Origin: Prosapia bicincta
Lineage: Eukaryota > Arthropoda > Insecta > Hemiptera > Cercopidae
Assembly: GCA_036971475.1 (NCBI GenBank)
Contig: JBAIZL010000005.1
Location: 243,880,323 to 243,944,322, forward strand
Direction of reading: 5' to 3'
DNA length: 64,000 nucleotides
Shown here: in pieces, positions 61,511-64,000 of the stretch
Layout of the letters: the number at the start of each line of letters is the position of its first letter
Numbering within the stretch: the first letter of the stretch is position 1
Made by a program: the position numbers and the translations under genes
The notes under the pieces: model-generated
Database searches by the model: none
What the model was told of the DNA's origin: nothing
What the model saw: the letters and a program-made list of their open reading frames with translations, nothing else

Positions 61511-62239
61511 AGACCAGTTTAGTTCCAGATATTTACAGATTTAGGAACAGATTTAGTTCCAGTTTTTACGTCCCTAGATACTTTTATGGAGTGCCATATT
61601 CAATTTTTATTTTAGATATTGCTAAACTATAGTGTACATTTGTCTTCTTCGTCGCTACCATTCAGAAAAAAAATATAAATATAATAAATGAATAAAATTA
61701 TTTATACAAAAGAATTGTTTTAATTTATATGTTTTTCAAATCTTTTCGCCAATAAAATAATTATTACAATCTTCAGGAAAAATAATGATAAAAGACAATA
61801 TTTTTTAGAAAAATTAAATCTCATGTACTACAATTCAATCATAACCAGGGCTTGCTTTGTGACGAAGTGTACCGGAAACTCTGATTGGGGTTAAATCGAA
61901 TACTACGTTAGCTGTCAGACACAATATCAGCGTTTTCCCCGAGAATTGCCAAAATATTTTATTCTAATTTTTAAATAATTTGTACATATTATTTGGTCTC
62001 CTATCACACCTAAAGTACAAAAATACGTGATTTGTAATAAGATATATAAACACACGTGTTGGCCATAATGGCCCAACATAGTTTTTCTATAGCAAAAATT
62101 ATACCTAAAAAAAACTCCATCAAACCCATTGGCCCGAAATGTTTTTGAGGAAATTTGTTTCCCCATATATCACATTATTTTTTTGTGTTTTGTGAAAACA
62201 ATAAACAACAAAATTCCAATTCTATGTACAGTCATCCAC
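61511..62239. other. Non-coding sequence
   Basis: AT-rich. The 79-codon minus-strand frame at 61927-62166 has no recognisable domain. Confidence 0.5.
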
Positions 62240-62318
62240 ATAATATGCTGACTGGCGCCGAAACTGTTTTGGCGCTTATCATCAGTTATGTAAACGTGTC
62301 ACATGTGATTGATATGAA

Positions 62319-62321
<3 letters not shown>
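62240..62321 (+). repeat. Possible PLE terminal motif upstream of (TA)n
   Basis: TGCTGACTGGCGCCGAAACTG contains CTGAC..GGCGCCGAAAC as in the palindrome arm at 60765-60785, followed by GTTTTGGCGCTTATCATCAG, which can pair back. It runs after about 50 bases into (TA)n at 62322. No coding part is visible upstream. Confidence 0.5.

Positions 62322-62373
<52 letters not shown>
62322..62373. repeat. (TA)n microsatellite
   Basis: About 52 bases of TA, followed by TTTATATATATCGC and then a palindrome at 62407. Confidence 0.96.
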
Positions 62374-62383
<10 letters not shown>

Positions 62384-62406
62384 CGCAATATGTATTCTTG
62401 TGTATT

Positions 62407-62500
62407 AATAAAGAACATAAGCCAAAATGCAAATACAAGAATTATAATTGAATTTACAATTCTTGTATTTGTATTTTGACTTAGGCCTATGTTCTTTATT
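62407..62500. repeat. Palindrome, about 37-43-bp arms, between two (TA)n tracts
   Basis: AATAAAGAACATAAGCCAAA...CAAATACAAGAATT (62407-62443) is inverted at 62458-62500 with a few differences and a 14-base centre. It contains CAAATACAAGAAT, a word shared with the PLE terminus, and lies exactly between (TA)n at 62322-62373 and (TA)n at 62505-62567. Confidence 0.87.
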
Positions 62501-62501
62501 T

Positions 62502-62504
<3 letters not shown>

Positions 62505-62567
<63 letters not shown>
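62505..62567. repeat. (TA)n microsatellite at left end of palindrome
   Basis: About 63 bases of TA (starting TACATATA), ending five bases before the palindrome at 62572. Confidence 0.96.
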
Positions 62568-62570
<3 letters not shown>

Positions 62571-62571
62571 T

Positions 62572-62796
62572 AACAACATAGGTTATTCAAATACAAGAAT
62601 ATTTATTAATTTATATCCAAAGCTTTTCGTTGGTAAACAGTACCAACATCATCAGGAATGAAAATTACAATAATGTAAGCTATGATAGCGTACATTATTG
62701 TAATTTTCATTCCTGATGATATTGGTACTGTTTACCAACGAAAAGCTTTGGATATAAATTAATAAATATTCTTGTATTTGAATAACCTATGTTGTT
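62572..62796. repeat. Near-perfect 225-bp palindrome made of two PLE termini
   Basis: Arms 62572-62677 and 62691-62796 (106 bp each) differ at a single base, and even the 13-base centre is palindromic (GCTATGATAGC). Each arm is the PLE terminus found at 10264-10385 and 11950-12060: AACAACATAGGTTATTC, CAAATACAAGAATATTTATT, AAAGCTTTTCGTTGG, hairpin, CATCATCAGGAATG. The right arm holds CTGATGA (62713-62719), a TTGGTA/TACCAA stem and CGAAA (62739-62743). It is flanked by (TA)n within 5 bases on the left and about 25 bases on the right. The near identity implies recent origin or ongoing arm conversion. Confidence 0.95.
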
Positions 62797-62819
62797 TTAA
62801 ATTAATTAACAAGAAAACG

Positions 62820-62821
<2 letters not shown>

Positions 62822-62886
<65 letters not shown>
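62822..62886. repeat. (TA)n microsatellite between palindrome and PLE
   Basis: About 65 bases of TA. To its left is AACAAGAAAACGTATTA, as after the PLE pair at 12075; to its right is the 3' end of a minus-strand PLE. Confidence 0.96.
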
Positions 62887-62889
<3 letters not shown>

Positions 62890-63398
62890 CACTTTTACTA
62901 TATGTACTTAAACAAGAATCTTAATTGGTATTTATGCGAGTTAACGTTCAAAGATTGGTAGTATCTCCATCATCAATCATCACTGACCAGGGGTTGTAGT
63001 AGACTGCGAGTTGTGTGGAATTTTCGTTGTTACAAGGTGTGTTGTACCGCTATTGTTCTATTTTCGGATTCACTGGACTGTACGAGTGTTTTAAGTATGT
63101 CTTGGTGTTAATTTCGTCTATTAGGTTGAATAATTTATCGTTTTTTATTTTATCTGTGTATGTTCATTTATGATATTATTTGTAGTTGTTCCCAGATTGT
63201 CTTTTTGAGGCCTTTTTGTAGTTTTTTTTTATTAGGTGTATGTTTTATAATGTGGGTAATGTGTGTTTGTTTTTGATGGCGTGTGTAGCTAAATTAGGGT
63301 TATAAATCTCAGGTTTGATGTATGCATTGAGGTGTTCTTGATATCTGCCTTTTAATTTCTTTTTTTTGCCCATCTATATTTTATTACAGTCTGGGCAT
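62887..63398 (-). mobile_element. Penelope-like element, minus strand, 3' part
   Basis: From 63398 downward the minus strand reads CECPDCNKI, a stop, MGKKKKLKGRYQEHLNAYIK, PEIYNPNLATHAIKNKHTLP, a stop, then FNLIDEINTKTYLKHSYSP. This is the PLE GIY-YIG endonuclease from just after the GVY box, with the Cys-x2-Cys pair intact but YIG replaced by a stop-containing stretch. The 3' region contains TGATGATTGATGATGG and AAGATTCTTGTTTAAG before meeting (TA)n at 62886. The coding sequence is cut at its upstream side exactly where the CA-rich repeat begins. It is inactive and most similar to the family at 10.3-12.1 kb. Confidence 0.85.
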
Positions 63399-63615
63399 TC
63401 ACACCTACATACACACACATACAAACACACACACACACCCACATACACAGACACAGACACAGACACATACACACACACACAGACCCACATACACACACAA
63501 ACATATATACACACACCCACATACACACACATACAAACACACACACACACACACACACACACATTCACAGACATACAAACACACACACACACACACCTAC
63601 ATACACAGACACAGA

Positions 63616-63648
<33 letters not shown>

Positions 63649-63680
63649 ACACACACACATACACACAAACACACACACAA
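63398..63680. repeat. Degenerate (CA)n repeat abutting the PLE
   Basis: A CA-rich tract with CATACA, CAGACACAGA and CCACATACA variants. It starts at the codon where the PLE GVYKLE segment should be, so the PLE is either truncated into a pre-existing CA tract or interrupted by its growth. Confidence 0.93.
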
Positions 63681-64000
63681 TAAAGGAAGTAGTAGTCCAA
63701 TATGAATGTCACAAACGAAACAACACTGCGAAAATAACAAAGAAATTAAACCTATCGTAATACTTTTGCTACACACTTCGTTATACCTTATAAAGAAAGT
63801 CCAGGATGTAATAAACCAAAAACATATAAAATGACATATATAGTATGAAAAACACCTAAAGCGTACCACAAGAACCAAACATATATAACTCAAGCTAATA
63901 ATTCCTCCTGTCGGCCTTTCTAGATTATTCAAATAAGCAAAGGATTTAGTCAGGAACGGCCGTAGCAGCCGCGGTGACCGGCTTCGTAAACTGAAATGCC
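63681..64000. other. Non-coding sequence to window end
   Basis: No upstream PLE sequence (RT domain) is recognisable beyond the CA repeat on the minus strand. The 111-codon minus-strand frame at 63597-63932 is partly microsatellite and otherwise unassigned. Confidence 0.45.

Noticed and set aside
62713..62743. Formal hammerhead ribozyme annotation
   Set aside because: Core boxes and stem II are present, but I could not find convincing stems I and III with a cleavage triplet, so it is reported only as a finding.

Overview
This 64-kb window looks like intergenic or deep-intronic DNA from a large, repeat-rich animal genome. It is AT-rich (about two-thirds A+T by eye). I found no intact host gene, no rRNA, no convincing tRNA and no CRISPR array. 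The origin is probably an arthropod: the DNA transposon and retroelement families seen are common there, (CA)n and (TA)n microsatellites are dense, and there is a short (AACCT)n tract (the TTAGG telomere unit of many arthropods). That assignment is an inference of modest strength.

Layout. Positions 1-10 kb: AT-rich non-coding sequence with a decayed piggyBac transposase (7.5-8.1 kb). 10.3-12.1 kb: a Penelope-like retroelement (PLE) pair arranged head to head, followed by (TA)n and a palindrome. 14.9-18.1 kb: a transposon graveyard with a Helitron helicase end, a minus-strand PLE reverse-transcriptase fragment and a complete-ended 1.48-kb pogo-like element with TA target duplications. 19.85-26.99 kb: a 7.1-kb minisatellite of a 22-bp unit, with higher-order repeats of about 437 bp and about 1.7-1.8 kb. 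29-52 kb: long (CA)n, (GT)n and (TA)n tracts, a 150-bp-arm inverted repeat, a 5'-truncated LINE end with target-site duplication, a second PLE 3' end, several palindromes, a 46-bp tandem repeat and a 1.4-kb 17-bp minisatellite. 55.5-56.5 kb: a hAT (ZBED5/Buster-like) transposase fossil. 58-61.5 kb: two palindromes and a minus-strand RTE-like reverse-transcriptase relic. 62.2-63.7 kb: nested (TA)n tracts, palindromes and a minus-strand PLE.

The most interesting signal is the PLE system. At least five PLE copies or fragments are visible. Wherever a 3' end can be located it abuts, or lies very close to, a (TA)n tract. Their terminal sequence (a CTGANGA box, a small hairpin, then CGAAA, resembling a hammerhead-ribozyme core) recurs inside a series of snap-back palindromes, one a 106-bp-arm palindrome with a single mismatch at 62.57-62.80 kb. 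This suggests a lineage of PLEs and PLE-derived palindromic elements that targets or generates (TA)n microsatellites.

The long open reading frames in this window are nearly all artefacts of tandem repeats whose unit length is not a multiple of three and which lack stop codons on one strand. All positions and counts were read by eye; homology calls come from recognised protein motifs, not database searches.
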